Shown: positions 13,801 through 25,585 of the stretch, piece after piece | How the letters are laid out: the number at the start of each line of letters is the position of its first letter | How positions within the stretch are numbered: the stretch's first letter is position 1 | From: Acidobacteriota bacterium | GTDB taxonomy: Bacteria > Acidobacteriota > Blastocatellia > RBC074 | Assembly (NCBI GenBank): GCA_016715865.1 | Contig: JADJXM010000012.1 | Location: forward strand, 264,014-328,013 | Direction: 5' to 3' | Length of the DNA stretch: 64,000 nucleotides | The notes under the pieces: generated by a model | Databases searched by the model: none | Seen by the model: only the letters and a program-made list of their open reading frames with translations | What the model was told of the DNA's origin: nothing | Program-made: the position numbers and the translations under genes

Positions 13801-13874
13801 GGCGGCGTAGCCAAGTGGCAAGGCACGGGTCTGCAAAACCCGCATCGCCGGTTCGACTCCGGCCGTCGCCTCCA
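13801..13874 (+). tRNA. tRNA-Cys (anticodon GCA)
   Basis: A full cloverleaf is readable. The acceptor GGCGGCG pairs with CGTCGCC, the D arm is GCC-AAGTGGCAA-GGC, the anticodon stem CGGGT/ACCCG holds loop CTGCAAA with anticodon GCA, and the T arm is GCCGG-TTCGACT-CCGGC. The discriminator is U and CCA is encoded. U73 and GCA together identify tRNA-Cys. It begins 18 bases after the DUF1684 gene. Confidence 0.97.
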
Positions 13875-13880
13875 GTTAAT

Positions 13881-14909
13881 TTAAACGCCAGGAGAGATTG
13901 AAACGCCAACCTTTATCACCGCAGCGCCCTTGATGGCGTCATTTTTTAATGCATTGAGCGCGGCATTGGTTTCGCACAGATCGAAGACCTGCGTCTGCGT
14001 TCTGATCGGAATCCCGGATGCCACGCGCAAAAAATCCCTGCCATCTTCGCGCGTGTTGTTGGCCACACTGCGGACAACGCGTTCGTGATAAAGAAGCTGG
14101 TAGTCGATCGGCGGAATCTGGCTCATATGGATACCGCCGAGAGCAAGCGTTCCGCCTTTTTTCAAAGCCCTGAGCGCGGATATGACCAGTTCGCCCGCCG
14201 GTGCGAAGATGATCTGGCTGTCAAGGCTGACCGGGGGAGGATCGTCTCCGCCGCCTGCCCAGACGGCCCCGAGCTCGATCGCCAGGTCCTGGTGACGACG
14301 ATCACGCGTGAAGGCGTATACTTCGACGCCCCAGTGCAGTGCAATCTGGATTGCAACGTGCGCAGCCGCGCCAAAGCCGTACAATCCCAACCGCCGTCCC
14401 TGGCTCGGTCCAGTGATCCCCGACAGGCGCAGCGACCTGAAACCAATGATCCCGGCGCAGAGCAATGGAGCCGCCTCGACATCGCTGAAAGCCTCGGGGA
14501 TCGAATAGACGAAATCTGATGGCGCGACAAGATATTCGGCATAGCCGCCGTTGACTGTCCATCCGGTGAAACTTGCACTTTCGCAAAGATTCTCTTTGCC
14601 GCCCCGACAATATTCACACACGCCGCACGTTCGATGCAGCCACGGTATTCCGACGCGGTCTCCGATTTTGACGTCTGTCACACCGTTGCCCAGCATATCG
14701 ATCCGCCCGACTACCTGATGGCCCGGAATGATCGGCAGTATCTGCCGAGTCAATTCTCCTTCGATCACGTGCAGATCGGTCCGGCACACGCCACAGACGC
14801 TGACTTTGACGCGAACTTCTCCCGGCCCCGGCTCCGGCCGCGGAAGCTCGATCAGGCTCAATGGGTTGTGCTCGATCGGCGAAGTCGCATCGAGGACACA
14901 GGCTTTCAT
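13881..14909 (-). CDS. Zinc-dependent alcohol dehydrogenase
   Basis: A 342-residue medium-chain dehydrogenase. The catalytic zinc site is CGVCRTD (Cys39/Cys42 region) and GHQVVG (His64; most relatives have GHE, here Gln65). The structural zinc site is Cys95, Cys98, Cys101 and Cys109 in CGVCEYCRGGKENLC. The FTGWTVNGGYAEY segment is typical of the YahK/AdhA-like branch, and GLYGFGAAAHVAIQ is the NAD(P)-binding loop. Its ATG lies one base after the rnr stop codon (TGA-T-ATG), indicating translational coupling; the longer frame reaching 15062 overlaps rnr and is not used. It converges on tRNA-Cys. Confidence 0.92.
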   Translation of the reverse strand: MKACVLDATSPIEHNPLSLIELPRPEPGPGEVRVKVSVCGVCRTDLHVIEGELTRQILPIIPGHQVVGRIDMLGNGVTDVKIGDRVGIPWLHRTCGVCEYCRGGKENLCESASFTGWTVNGGYAEYLVAPSDFVYSIPEAFSDVEAAPLLCAGIIGFRSLRLSGITGPSQGRRLGLYGFGAAAHVAIQIALHWGVEVYAFTRDRRHQDLAIELGAVWAGGGDDPPPVSLDSQIIFAPAGELVISALRALKKGGTLALGGIHMSQIPPIDYQLLYHERVVRSVANNTREDGRDFLRVASGIPIRTQTQVFDLCETNAALNALKNDAIKGAAVIKVGVSISPGV

Positions 14910-14910
14910 A

Positions 14911-17127
14911 TCATTTTCGCGTTCGTCTGGATTTGACTGGGCTGCCGGCCTCGACGACCGAAAAATCGACCAGATGGCGATCGACGTTGACACGATCGAC
15001 ACGCACACGGATGCGATCGCCCAACCTGTAACGTCGCTTGCCGCTGCGCCCGATGAGCGCATGAATCCGTTCGTCGAAGTTGAAATAATCCTCGATCAAC
15101 GTCGATACATGAACCATTCCTTCAATGAAAAACTCATCCAGCTCGACGAAAAAGCCGAAATCGCGAACGTTGGTGATCATACCATCGAACTCTTCGCCAA
15201 GCCGCTCGGCCATAAAGACCGCTTTACGCCACTCGTCGATCTCCATCTCAGCGGCATCTGCGGAGCGTTCACGATCGCTCGACTCCTCTCCGATCAGCTC
15301 CAGATGATCGAACGGAATCGGTTTTGGAGGCTTCTTCGCCGGTTTCTCTCCGGTCACGGACTTCCCCCATTCGGCTGATCTCTTGAGCAGTTCGCGAAGT
15401 ATGCGATGAACGATCAGATCGGGGTATCGGCGAATGGGCGAGGTGAAATGAGTATAGATCGGAGCGGCGAGCCCGAAATGACCGGCATTTCCCGCCGCGT
15501 ATCGCGCGCGCTGAAGCGATCGGAGCATGGCGTATGACAATACGCGCTCTTCGGGCTTGCCCTCCAGCTGCTTTGACAATCGCTGGTAATCAAAAGAAGT
15601 GACGCCTTCGACCGGAAAACCATATCCATACGCGCTTGCCAGCTCTGCGAACTCGATCACACGCTGCGGCTGTGGTTCCTCGTGTATTCGGTAAAGAGAC
15701 GGCACTTGCAACCCTGTCATATGGCCGGCCACAGTCTCGTTCGCCAGCAACATGAACTCTTCAATTATGCGATGCGCGATGTTGCGGTCGGCTTTGAGTA
15801 CGCCGGCGATGCGTCCCTCGTCGTCGAACTCGAAGATCGATTCCGGCAGATTGAAATCGATCGCACCCCGTCGCTGGCGCATTCCGATCAGAATCCGTGC
15901 CAGTTGCTCCATCGCCCTGAACAGATCCATCAGTTCGGCATATCGCATCGCCAGTTTCGGATCGGTGTGCGCGAGAAGCGTATTGACGTCGGTGTATGTC
16001 ATCCGTTCATTGCTCCGGATGACCGTTTCGCGCAGTTCGTAATTGACGACCTTTCCCTGATCGTCAACCTCCATCAATGCCGACATCGCCAGCCTGTCAA
16101 CCTTTGGGTTGAGCGAGCAGATGCCGTTTGACAGCTTTTCGGGCAGCATCGGTATCGCGCGCTCCGGGAAGTAGACTGAGGTCCCCCGTAACCGCGCCTC
16201 CTGATCGAGAGGCGTTCCCTCGCGAACATAGAAGCTGACATCGGCGATGTGCACTCCCAGGTGGTAATTGCCGTTATCCAGTCTGCGCAGGCTGATCGCA
16301 TCGTCGAAATCTCGAGCCGTCTCGCCATCGATCGTGACCGTCGGTATTTCGCGCAGGTCAAGACGACCGGATAGCTGATCGTCGGTCACAGTTGCCGAAA
16401 TCGATTCGGCTTCGGCGGTCACCTCGACTGGAAAGATGTAAGGCAGATCGTGCTTGTGAATGACGATCTGAATATCCATTCCCGGAGCATCGCTCGATTC
16501 GCCCAGCCGTTCGATGATTCTTCCCGTCGGATTGCGACGCCCGCCCGGATAACCCGTCACGCGGACCATGACGATCCACCCGTCCGCCAGATCGCCAGCA
16601 TCCCGAGAGTCGATGTCGATGTCGAACTGAAATTTTTCGTCGAGGGATTCGACCCACGACTGTCGAAATCCATGGCGGAGCCTCCCGATGACCTTCAGAT
16701 CCCCGCGCTCGAGTAGCATCTCGACCTTCGCCAGCTGCTCTTTGTCGCGCGCCCCACGATAAAAACTGACTATGACGCGGTCATTGTCAAATGCTCCGTT
16801 GAGATCCTCTGGCAGGACGCGGATCAGTCCGCGCGCCCGCTCCGAGGATTCATCCGGAATGAAGCGGATCGACTTCTTTCTGCGCTGCCGAATCCGCCCG
16901 ACCTGCGATCTCCGCGACTGCGACCAGCGGAACTCCTGCCCGTCGCGGCGCAGCAAACCAACACCCTGCAGCCGGTTGAGCAACTCCTTCAGCTGCTTCT
17001 GCTCCGCGCGGTTGAGCGCCAGCATATCGGCCAGATCTCGCGCCGAAACCCCATCAGCCTCTTCACGGAGCGCTCCAAGGACCTCGTCAAGATTCAGCCC
17101 CATCGCCGTCTGATTAATCTGTTTCAT
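14911..17127 (-). CDS. rnr: Ribonuclease R (RNB-type 3'-5' exoribonuclease)
   Basis: A 738-residue exoribonuclease of the RNase II/R family. It has an N-terminal winged-helix segment (about residues 10-75), cold-shock-like domains, then the RNB catalytic core beginning VTIDGETARDFDDAISL with the Mg-binding aspartates and continuing through HIADVSFYVREGTPLD. The FTSPIRRYPDLIVHR motif lies late in the RNB domain, and a C-terminal S1 domain (about residues 640-720) is followed by a basic tail. It degrades structured RNA and helps rRNA quality control. It is coupled to the downstream alcohol dehydrogenase gene. Confidence 0.95.
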   Translation of the reverse strand: MKQINQTAMGLNLDEVLGALREEADGVSARDLADMLALNRAEQKQLKELLNRLQGVGLLRRDGQEFRWSQSRRSQVGRIRQRRKKSIRFIPDESSERARGLIRVLPEDLNGAFDNDRVIVSFYRGARDKEQLAKVEMLLERGDLKVIGRLRHGFRQSWVESLDEKFQFDIDIDSRDAGDLADGWIVMVRVTGYPGGRRNPTGRIIERLGESSDAPGMDIQIVIHKHDLPYIFPVEVTAEAESISATVTDDQLSGRLDLREIPTVTIDGETARDFDDAISLRRLDNGNYHLGVHIADVSFYVREGTPLDQEARLRGTSVYFPERAIPMLPEKLSNGICSLNPKVDRLAMSALMEVDDQGKVVNYELRETVIRSNERMTYTDVNTLLAHTDPKLAMRYAELMDLFRAMEQLARILIGMRQRRGAIDFNLPESIFEFDDEGRIAGVLKADRNIAHRIIEEFMLLANETVAGHMTGLQVPSLYRIHEEPQPQRVIEFAELASAYGYGFPVEGVTSFDYQRLSKQLEGKPEERVLSYAMLRSLQRARYAAGNAGHFGLAAPIYTHFTSPIRRYPDLIVHRILRELLKRSAEWGKSVTGEKPAKKPPKPIPFDHLELIGEESSDRERSADAAEMEIDEWRKAVFMAERLGEEFDGMITNVRDFGFFVELDEFFIEGMVHVSTLIEDYFNFDERIHALIGRSGKRRYRLGDRIRVRVDRVNVDRHLVDFSVVEAGSPVKSRRTRK

Positions 17128-17130
17128 ATC

Positions 17131-17161
17131 AGTAGAAAGTATAAAGTATAAAGTAGAAAGT
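17131..17161. repeat. Heptamer tract (GTAGAAA/GTATAAA)n
   Basis: Reads CAGTAGAAAGTATAAAGTATAAAGTAGAAAGT immediately upstream of rnr on the complementary strand and upstream of the next gene on the plus strand. It mixes GTAGAAA and GTATAAA units. Confidence 0.7.
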
Positions 17162-17244
17162 TTTCAGTCGGATTGTCTCGGTCAACAGGAAGTATGTATA
17201 ATTTCGTTGCCACTCCGAATTCAATCGAGAAAGGATTCGGTTTT

Positions 17245-17598
17245 ATGGAAGTAATCAACCCGCAACTCAGAGAACTCGAACGCAAGCAACAGGAACTTCA
17301 AACGACGGTGGCTTATATGCGCGGTGAACTCGATGAAGTAAAAAGACTCGCCGGCGGAACTGTCCGACAAACCATCTGGCAGTTCGTCATCTTTACCGTC
17401 ACCATGGGAGCCATCCTTCTGGGAGGTATCCGGTACCAGACGGAGACCCTGCGAAATGAATTCAATGTCCGGTTCGAAAAAGTCGATCTCCGTTTTGAGG
17501 AAATGGAAAAGCGAATGGATCAACGTATGGACCTGATGGAAAAAAACATCCTCGCCCGCTTCGAAGATCTCAAACAGGAGGTTCGTGCACGCCGCTGA
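17245..17598 (+). CDS. Membrane-anchored coiled-coil protein, copy 1 of a tandem pair
   Basis: A 117-residue protein of unknown function. An N-terminal amphipathic coiled coil (MEVINPQLRELERKQQELQT) is followed by one hydrophobic segment at about residues 46-66 (IWQFVIFTVTMGAILLGGI), then a heptad-patterned C-terminal coil with repeated RFEEMEKRMDQRMD units. The ATG at 17245 is preceded by AAAGGA; a longer frame from 17173 exists, but only the shorter start matches the second copy. The next gene is a near-identical duplicate, including upstream DNA. Confidence 0.72.
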   Translation: MEVINPQLRELERKQQELQTTVAYMRGELDEVKRLAGGTVRQTIWQFVIFTVTMGAILLGGIRYQTETLRNEFNVRFEKVDLRFEEMEKRMDQRMDLMEKNILARFEDLKQEVRARR

Positions 17599-17651
17599 TA
17601 TTGTATAATTCTCCGGTCACCCCGAATTCAATAAAGAAAGGATTCGGTTTT

Positions 17652-18047
17652 ATGGAAGTAATCAACCCGCAACTCAGGGAACTCGAACGCAAGCAAGAGG
17701 AACTGCAAACAACGGTGGCTTATATGCGCGGTGAACTCGATGAAGTAAAAAGACTCGCCGGCGGGACTGTCCGCCAGACCATCTGGCAATTCATCATCTT
17801 TACCGTCACCATGGGTGCCATCTTTCTGGGAGGCATCCGGTATCAGACTGAGACGCTTCGGAATGAGTTCAACTCGCGATTTGAGATCGTCGATCAACGG
17901 TTTAACAACGTTGACATACAATTCAAACGTATGGATCAGCGTTTTGAGGACATGGAAAAAGGGATTGACCAGCGGATGGACCAGATGGAGAAGAACATTC
18001 TCTCCCGCTTCGAAGATCTCAAACAGGAGGTTCGTTCACGCCGATGA
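17652..18047 (+). CDS. Membrane-anchored coiled-coil protein, copy 2 of a tandem pair
   Basis: A 131-residue paralogue of the preceding gene. The first 75 or so residues, including the transmembrane segment, differ at only a few positions. The C-terminal coil is longer by about 14 residues (VDQRFNNVDIQFKRMDQ), as if one or two heptads were added. The duplicated block includes about 40 bases of 5' flank (GAATTCAATA/CGAGAAAGGATTCGG), which supports ATG 17652. The pseudouridine synthase gene starts 16 bases later. The function is unknown. Confidence 0.72.
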   Translation: MEVINPQLRELERKQEELQTTVAYMRGELDEVKRLAGGTVRQTIWQFIIFTVTMGAIFLGGIRYQTETLRNEFNSRFEIVDQRFNNVDIQFKRMDQRFEDMEKGIDQRMDQMEKNILSRFEDLKQEVRSRR

Positions 18048-18062
18048 TGATGCTTTTCGATT

Positions 18063-18797
18063 ATGCCCGATGACCTGATTCGTCTGTCAAAACTGATGGC
18101 CCAGCGCGGAATCTGCTCGCGTCGTGAGGCCGATGCCTTCATCGAAAAGGGTCTCGTCATCGTCGACGGCCACCCCGTCAATCAACTCGGCACCAGGGTC
18201 TCTCCCAACGCCGATATCGAACTCGCCCCCCAGGCGAAATCCCAACAAACAAAGCTCGTCACTATCCTGCTCAATAAACCAATTGGCTATGTCTCCGCTC
18301 AACCCGAGCCCGGATACACTCCCGCCATCAAGCTGATCACTCCGGAAAACATGTTCGGAAAATCGAACCTGCGGCTCAAACCCGAGCATTTCAAGGGTCT
18401 TGCCGTAGCCGGGCGGCTCGACATCGATTCCCAGGGACTGCTGCTCTTCACACAAGACGGGAGGCTGGCCAAAAAGATCATCGGAGAGGACCGCACAATC
18501 GAAAAAGAGTACCTCGTCCGCGTCTCCGGTAACCTGACAAAGGAAGGTCTCGCATTGTTGCGCCACGGGCTCGAACTCGACGGCAAACCTCTCCTGCCCG
18601 CGCGCGTCGAGTGGCTCAATCGCGATCAGCTTCGGTTCATTTTGATGGAAGGAAAAAAACGACAGATCCGGCGGATGTGCGAACTTGTCGGCCTGAGAAT
18701 TATTGGCTTGAAGCGGGTTCGAATCGGCCGGATCATGCTCGGTAACCTGCCGGAAGGGAAATGGCGCTTCCTTGAAGACGGTGAATCTGTGGACTGA
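18063..18797 (+). CDS. Pseudouridine synthase of the RsuA/RluB/RluE family
   Basis: A 244-residue protein with an N-terminal S4 RNA-binding domain (about residues 5-55, LSKLMAQRGICSRREADAFIEKG) and the catalytic domain with GRLDIDSQGLLLFTQDG, where the first Asp is the nucleophile. The closing motif is EGKKRQIRRMCELVGL. It isomerises a uridine in 23S or 16S rRNA; the overall pattern is closest to RluB/RluF. Its stop codon abuts a perfect hairpin shared with the convergent aminotransferase gene. Confidence 0.9.
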   Translation: MPDDLIRLSKLMAQRGICSRREADAFIEKGLVIVDGHPVNQLGTRVSPNADIELAPQAKSQQTKLVTILLNKPIGYVSAQPEPGYTPAIKLITPENMFGKSNLRLKPEHFKGLAVAGRLDIDSQGLLLFTQDGRLAKKIIGEDRTIEKEYLVRVSGNLTKEGLALLRHGLELDGKPLLPARVEWLNRDQLRFILMEGKKRQIRRMCELVGLRIIGLKRVRIGRIMLGNLPEGKWRFLEDGESVD

Positions 18798-18862
18798 TTT
18801 GGAGTGCGACGGCCCGGCGTCGCTTTGACTACCAAAGCGACGCCGGGCCGTCGCACTCCAAA

Positions 18863-18863
<1 letters not shown>
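18797..18863. repeat. REP-like 31-bp perfect inverted repeat between convergent genes
   Basis: The arms 18797-18827 and 18833-18863 are perfectly complementary with a 5-base loop ACTAC; the core is TTTGGAGTGCGACGGCCCGG. It exactly fills the space between the stop of the pseudouridine synthase and the stop of the convergent aminotransferase, so it probably serves as a two-way terminator. It is the same family as 11586-11704. Confidence 0.9.
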
Positions 18864-20074
<1,211 letters not shown>

Positions 20075-20140
20075 TGTTTCCTTTGTAATAAGTTAAAGTT
20101 GAGCGTTGCACTAGAAACGAGTCAACTTTTTAAAGGCGTG

Positions 20141-20581
20141 GGCCGGCCCCCCCCGCGGCTGGCGGCGGGGGGGGGCGGGGGGGCCCCCCCCCCCGCCGCC
20201 CCCGCCGCGGGGGGCCCGGGACGTTTGTGGGGGACCATAATAAGTTTGGGACCACATTGCAGCAATCATACATTTGGGGCATGGGCGTTTCTTGGGTGTT
20301 TTCTCTTCGTCCGCGGGCGGGGGGGGGGGGGGGCGCGGGCCCGCCCCGCCCCGCCCGCGCCCCCCCCCCGGGCCCCCCCCCCCCCCCCGCCCCGGCCCCC
20401 CCGGCCGGGGGGGGGGCGGGGCCCGCGCCGCCCCCCCCCGCCCCCCCGGGCGCCCCGCCGCGGCCGGCCGCGGCCCGGCGCGGGCGGGGGGGGCCCCGCC
20501 CCGGGGGGCCGGCGGCCGCGGCCCCCCCCGGCCCCGCGCGCGGCGGGGCCCCCGGCCGGGCGGGGGGCCGCGCGGCCGGGC
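20141..20581. other. G/C homopolymer block, probable assembly or sequencing artefact
   Basis: About 440 bases made almost entirely of G and C runs (many of 8-13 identical bases), except for a normal-looking 95-base island at 20222-20316. The block begins abruptly after TAAAGGCGTG and ends abruptly before CAAGTCCATC. It cuts the coaD reading frame before its natural C-terminus and produces several meaningless Pro/Gly/Ala/Arg-only frames on both strands. Nothing functional can be read from it. Confidence 0.8.
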
Positions 20582-21019
20582 AAGTCCATCGATCGAGCCG
20601 CCGAGGCTGAAGACCTCTTTGATCAGTGTCGAACTGATGAACGAGCTGTCATTTGACGCCATCAGCAGAACTGTCTCGACCTGCGGGTTGAGACGGCGAT
20701 TCATCATAACCATCGGCAATTCGTATTCATAGTCCTTGATCGAACGCACTCCGCGGATGATCGCCTGTGCCTGGCGACGATCGGCATATTCGACCAGCAA
20801 CCCGTCGAATGTATCGACGCTGATCTGAGAGTGCCACGGTTTCAGAATATCCTTCAGCAGCTCGACCCGTTCTTCGACTGTGAAGATCGGATTCTTCCCC
20901 GGATTGACCAGGATCGCCACGATCACTTCATCGAACAGATGACAGGCGCGCGCGATGATGTCCAGATGACCATTGGTCGGCGGATCGAACGAGCCTGGAT
21001 AGATTGCACGACGAATCAA
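20582..21019 (-). CDS. coaD: Phosphopantetheine adenylyltransferase, 3' end lost in artefact block
   Basis: CoaD adenylates 4'-phosphopantetheine in CoA synthesis. The N-terminus has the nucleotidyltransferase motif AIYPGSFDPPTNGHLDII (T/HxGH), then NPGKNPIF, GVRSIKDYEYELPM and ASNDSSFISSTLIKEV, ending at GGSIDGL, where about 10-15 residues should follow. The best start is a TTG at 21019 with GGAGGA five bases upstream, giving the canonical LIRRAIYPGS N-terminus; an ATG at 21031 overlaps that ribosome-binding site and lies at the edge of an inserted hairpin. The gene itself is probably intact in the genome. Confidence 0.88.
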
Positions 21020-21030
21020 GGAGTCCTCCA

Positions 21031-21119
<89 letters not shown>

Positions 21120-21133
21120 AGATGTTAACACGC

Positions 21134-21723
<590 letters not shown>

Positions 21724-21724
<1 letters not shown>

Positions 21725-22695
21725 TAATACCCATTCGGATTGGCCAGTTTCCAGCGCCAGGCGGACTCGATGATCCGGTCTAGCTCGCTGTGGCGCGGAT
21801 TCCACCCCAGGTCACGCATAATCTTGTCGGCGCCGGCAATCAGGACCGGAGGATCGCCCGGACGCCGCGGTGCCGATTCGGTCGAAATCCATTTTCCCGT
21901 CACCTGTCTCGCCATCTCGACAACTTCGGCCACGGAATACCCACTGCCGTATCCGACGTTGTAAGTTTCGCTTCCGCGCTCCAGTACATTGAGCGCCAGC
22001 AGGTGCGCGTCAGCCAGATCGACCACGTGAACATAATCGCGCACGCAGGTGCCGTCAGGCGTCGGGTAATCCTCGCCGTAAATCAGGACCTTTTCAGCTT
22101 CACCCGCCGCGACCTTCAGGATATTCGGGATCAGATGCGTTTCCGGTGTGTGGTGCTCGCCGTGCAACTCGCTCGCGCCTGCCGCATTGAAGTATCTCAG
22201 GCTGCAATGACGCAGCTTGTAAGCTTCATCGTACCATCGCAGCATACGCTCGAATGCGAATTTCGACTCGCCGTACGGACTGGAAGGCTTGAGTGCGGCA
22301 TCTTCGTTGATCGGGATCGTTTCCGGCAGGCCATAGACAGCGGCGGAGGATGAAAAGACGATCTTCAGAACTCCCGCTTTCAACATTGCATCCAACAGAC
22401 TCAATCCGTTGACAACGTTGTTTACGAAATAACTCCGCGGGTCACGCATCGACTCGCCGACCATTGACGATCCTGCCAGGTGAATGACGGCTTCTATCGA
22501 GTCTTCATGCATTGTCCGAACGAGCGCCTCGGAATCGGCCAGGTCGCCTTCGATGAACCTCGCTTCAGCCGCAACGGCGCTGCGATGGCCACGACTCAGG
22601 TTGTCGTAGATGACTGCTTCGTGACCCTTCGCCAGCAGCCGCTCGACGACGACGCTGCCGATGTATCCGGCGCCTCCGGTGACAAGTATTCTCAT
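21724..22695 (-). CDS. galE: UDP-glucose 4-epimerase
   Basis: A 323-residue short-chain dehydrogenase/epimerase interconverting UDP-glucose and UDP-galactose. It has the NAD-binding MRILVTGGAGYIGSVV motif, the SSSAAVYG serine region, the YGESK catalytic Tyr/Lys, RYFNAAGA, and DGTCVRDYVHVVDLADAHL. An in-frame ATG 15 bases upstream (22710) is preceded by GAGGA with no spacing; the inner ATG gives the family N-terminus and was preferred. It overlaps rsmD by one base and probably supplies galactose for surface polysaccharides or pilin glycans. Confidence 0.94.
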
Positions 22696-22785
22696 CACAA
22701 TCCGATTCATTCCTCAAAATAAAGAAACGCGGAAGAGCCGGATGGCATCTACCCGCGTTTCAGGTCATTGTTACTCGATTTGAAC

Positions 22786-23685
<900 letters not shown>

Positions 23686-23740
23686 GATGTTTCCTGTAGA
23701 TTATGATTGGGGGCTCGCTGACGCCCATGTTCTGCTGCTC

Positions 23741-23777
<37 letters not shown>

Positions 23778-24647
23778 TTATCCATTTTCACCAGTGAAAT
23801 TGATCGAATGAGTGATCTTCAGATTCGTATCCTCGACCTCGATCTTCTGCGGCGTGATATTGATGATGCGCCAGTTCCTGCCAACCACATCGCCGCGGCT
23901 GACATTAAAAACATCTTCTCCGGAAGCGGCCTTGAGCACTGCTACCGTCTTCTTGCTGCTCACGATCAGTCCGATGAAGCGGTATGGTGGCGCTGGCGGC
24001 TCGGCAACATTCAGCGACAACTGATTCGAAAACATCTTGGAGTCGCTTTGACTGCGTACCTGTACTCCCATATTCCCTGCTCGTTTGATCGCATCCGCCG
24101 GCACCTTCGCTTTGACCTCGGTCTGGCTGACTGACGTAGTTGGATATTCGCGGCCTTCGATAAATAACCTCGCATCACCCGGAAATTTATCGCCGAAGAC
24201 TGTCAAAGTGAAATCTCCCGTCCGCGCGATGATGCCCGAAGGATTAACGGAAAACAGTGTGATCGGTGGCGGCGGCGGTGGCGGCAGCGTCGGTTGTGGT
24301 TTGGGAGTCGGTGGCGGCGGCGGAGGCGGATAGACAAAAATGTTTCGCCCTGTGCCCGCTGCCGCCGAACCCTTGCCGCTCATCGAGGCCAGATCCAGTG
24401 GCTGCGATATGATCCGCTCCGGCTCCTGACCGCTCTGGACGGGCCGTTTCGTCGCTGTCGTTCCGGGTGTTTGTCCCTGACCGGCCGTCTGGGTCGTCCG
24501 CGCTGCCGCTGCCGGCGTGACCGGTCTCTCTTCCTCAGTGAAGAACTGGAAATACATGACGGCTACGAAAACGATCATCAACGCACCGAGCAGTAACTTT
24601 TTGCGCGTCTCACCCGCATTCTCTTTTTTCGATATATCCTGACTCAT
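23778..24647 (-). CDS. PilP/GspC-like inner-membrane pilus protein with IPT domain
   Basis: A 289-residue protein with one N-terminal membrane helix (about residues 17-36), a Thr/Gln/Pro-rich linker with a run of prolines (PPPPPPPTPKPQP), an IPT/TIG immunoglobulin-like domain (about 135-215, FSVNPSGIIARTGDFTLTVFGDKFP), and a C-terminal PilP/GspC-type HR domain (YRFIGLIVSSKKTVAVLKAASGEDVFNVSRGDVV, then ITPQKIEVED). Such proteins link the inner-membrane PilN/PilO complex to the outer-membrane secretin. The IPT domain is an addition relative to proteobacterial PilP. Confidence 0.75.
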   Translation of the reverse strand: MSQDISKKENAGETRKKLLLGALMIVFVAVMYFQFFTEEERPVTPAAAARTTQTAGQGQTPGTTATKRPVQSGQEPERIISQPLDLASMSGKGSAAAGTGRNIFVYPPPPPPPTPKPQPTLPPPPPPPITLFSVNPSGIIARTGDFTLTVFGDKFPGDARLFIEGREYPTTSVSQTEVKAKVPADAIKRAGNMGVQVRSQSDSKMFSNQLSLNVAEPPAPPYRFIGLIVSSKKTVAVLKAASGEDVFNVSRGDVVGRNWRIINITPQKIEVEDTNLKITHSINFTGENG

Positions 24648-24718
24648 GTCTTATGTTCTTTCCGACACTGCAAAAATTGCTCATTAATTAGTCAGTAAAC
24701 TAAGTTTGAAAACGATTG

Positions 24719-24848
24719 AATCGCAAAGGCCGCAAAGGGGCAAAGATTTTTTGGTGATATGAATATCCGGATTATTGCCCACTGGATATAATTCGAACAC
24801 TGATCTTCCCTGTATATCTTTGCCCCCCTTTGCGGTCTTTGCGATTAA
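24719..24848. repeat. 130-bp palindromic repeat, copy A
   Basis: Ends in inverted repeats AATCGCAAAGGCCGCAAAGG and complement, with the interior ATATCCGGATTATTGCCCAC onward. A nearly identical copy lies inverted at 26601-26731; the two bracket pilO and pilN. No coding capacity. It lies between the PilP-like gene and pilO. Confidence 0.88.
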
Positions 24849-24859
24849 TTTCTTCCGAC

Positions 24860-25585
24860 CTACTTTTCCGCGGGCTTCTGAAAATAGGTATCGAGCTCGA
24901 TCTTGAGTGATACCGGAATCGCCTCAGGGCTTCCCAGCGTCACCTGAGCCCCGCCGGCCGCCCGCCGAACTTTGTCCGCTTCTCCCTGAAACGCGACCGA
25001 ATTGATTATCAGAAACTGCCGGCTTCGCTCAAGGTCCGTCAGAAAACGCCGCAGATTAGTATAATCTCCGATCACTGTCGTATCTATGCCCAACGCGGGA
25101 TAGATCTTCGGCTTCTTGTCCTTGAGCACGGATTCCGGCAGCGGATTCCCCGCCTCGTCCAGCAGCACATCGGCCTCGGCGACACGATAGCTGGCGTCAC
25201 CGACAATCACTTTGTGAGTTTTGCCCAGGCTGTCGATCTCGTTGATGATCTGTGTCATCCCGCGTTCGTCCGGTTTAAGAAAACTTTCAAATCGGCCAAG
25301 ACTCTCCATGATCCGCTCGGCGTTCGATGCCTGCTCGGTCCTCTTCTGCTCATCCAAAGTGTACTTGTCTTTGCGGGCCTGCAACTCGCGCCGCTTCTCC
25401 TGCAAAGTTGAAAATTCGGATTTCAGCGGCTGCACCCGGCTCAGGAAAAAGAAGGCTATAAATCCGATGTAAACCAGCGCAGCAATCAGAAAGACCATTT
25501 CCGCCGGGCTCAACCGTACCCGTTGCAACAGGCTTCCGGCTTCGCCGCTGATCGTTTCCCAGTTCAGATTATCCCGCAAACTCAT
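24860..25585 (-). CDS. pilO: Type IV pilus assembly protein PilO-like
   Basis: A 241-residue bitopic protein. A short cytoplasmic N-terminus is followed by a membrane helix (about residues 30-50, MVFLIAALVYIGFIAFFFL), a coiled coil (about 52-95) and a small alpha/beta domain, the PilO arrangement. It would pair with PilN to form the inner-membrane alignment complex of the pilus machine. Its ATG overlaps the pilN stop by four bases (ATGA), so translation is coupled. pilM and the secretin gene are not in this window. Confidence 0.82.
   Translation of the reverse strand: MSLRDNLNWETISGEAGSLLQRVRLSPAEMVFLIAALVYIGFIAFFFLSRVQPLKSEFSTLQEKRRELQARKDKYTLDEQKRTEQASNAERIMESLGRFESFLKPDERGMTQIINEIDSLGKTHKVIVGDASYRVAEADVLLDEAGNPLPESVLKDKKPKIYPALGIDTTVIGDYTNLRRFLTDLERSRQFLIINSVAFQGEADKVRRAAGGAQVTLGSPEAIPVSLKIELDTYFQKPAEK

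Noticed and set aside
13881..15062. Extended N-terminus of the alcohol dehydrogenase overlapping rnr
   Set aside because: The extra 51 residues overlap the S1 domain codons of rnr; the coupled ATG at 14909 gives the family N-terminus.
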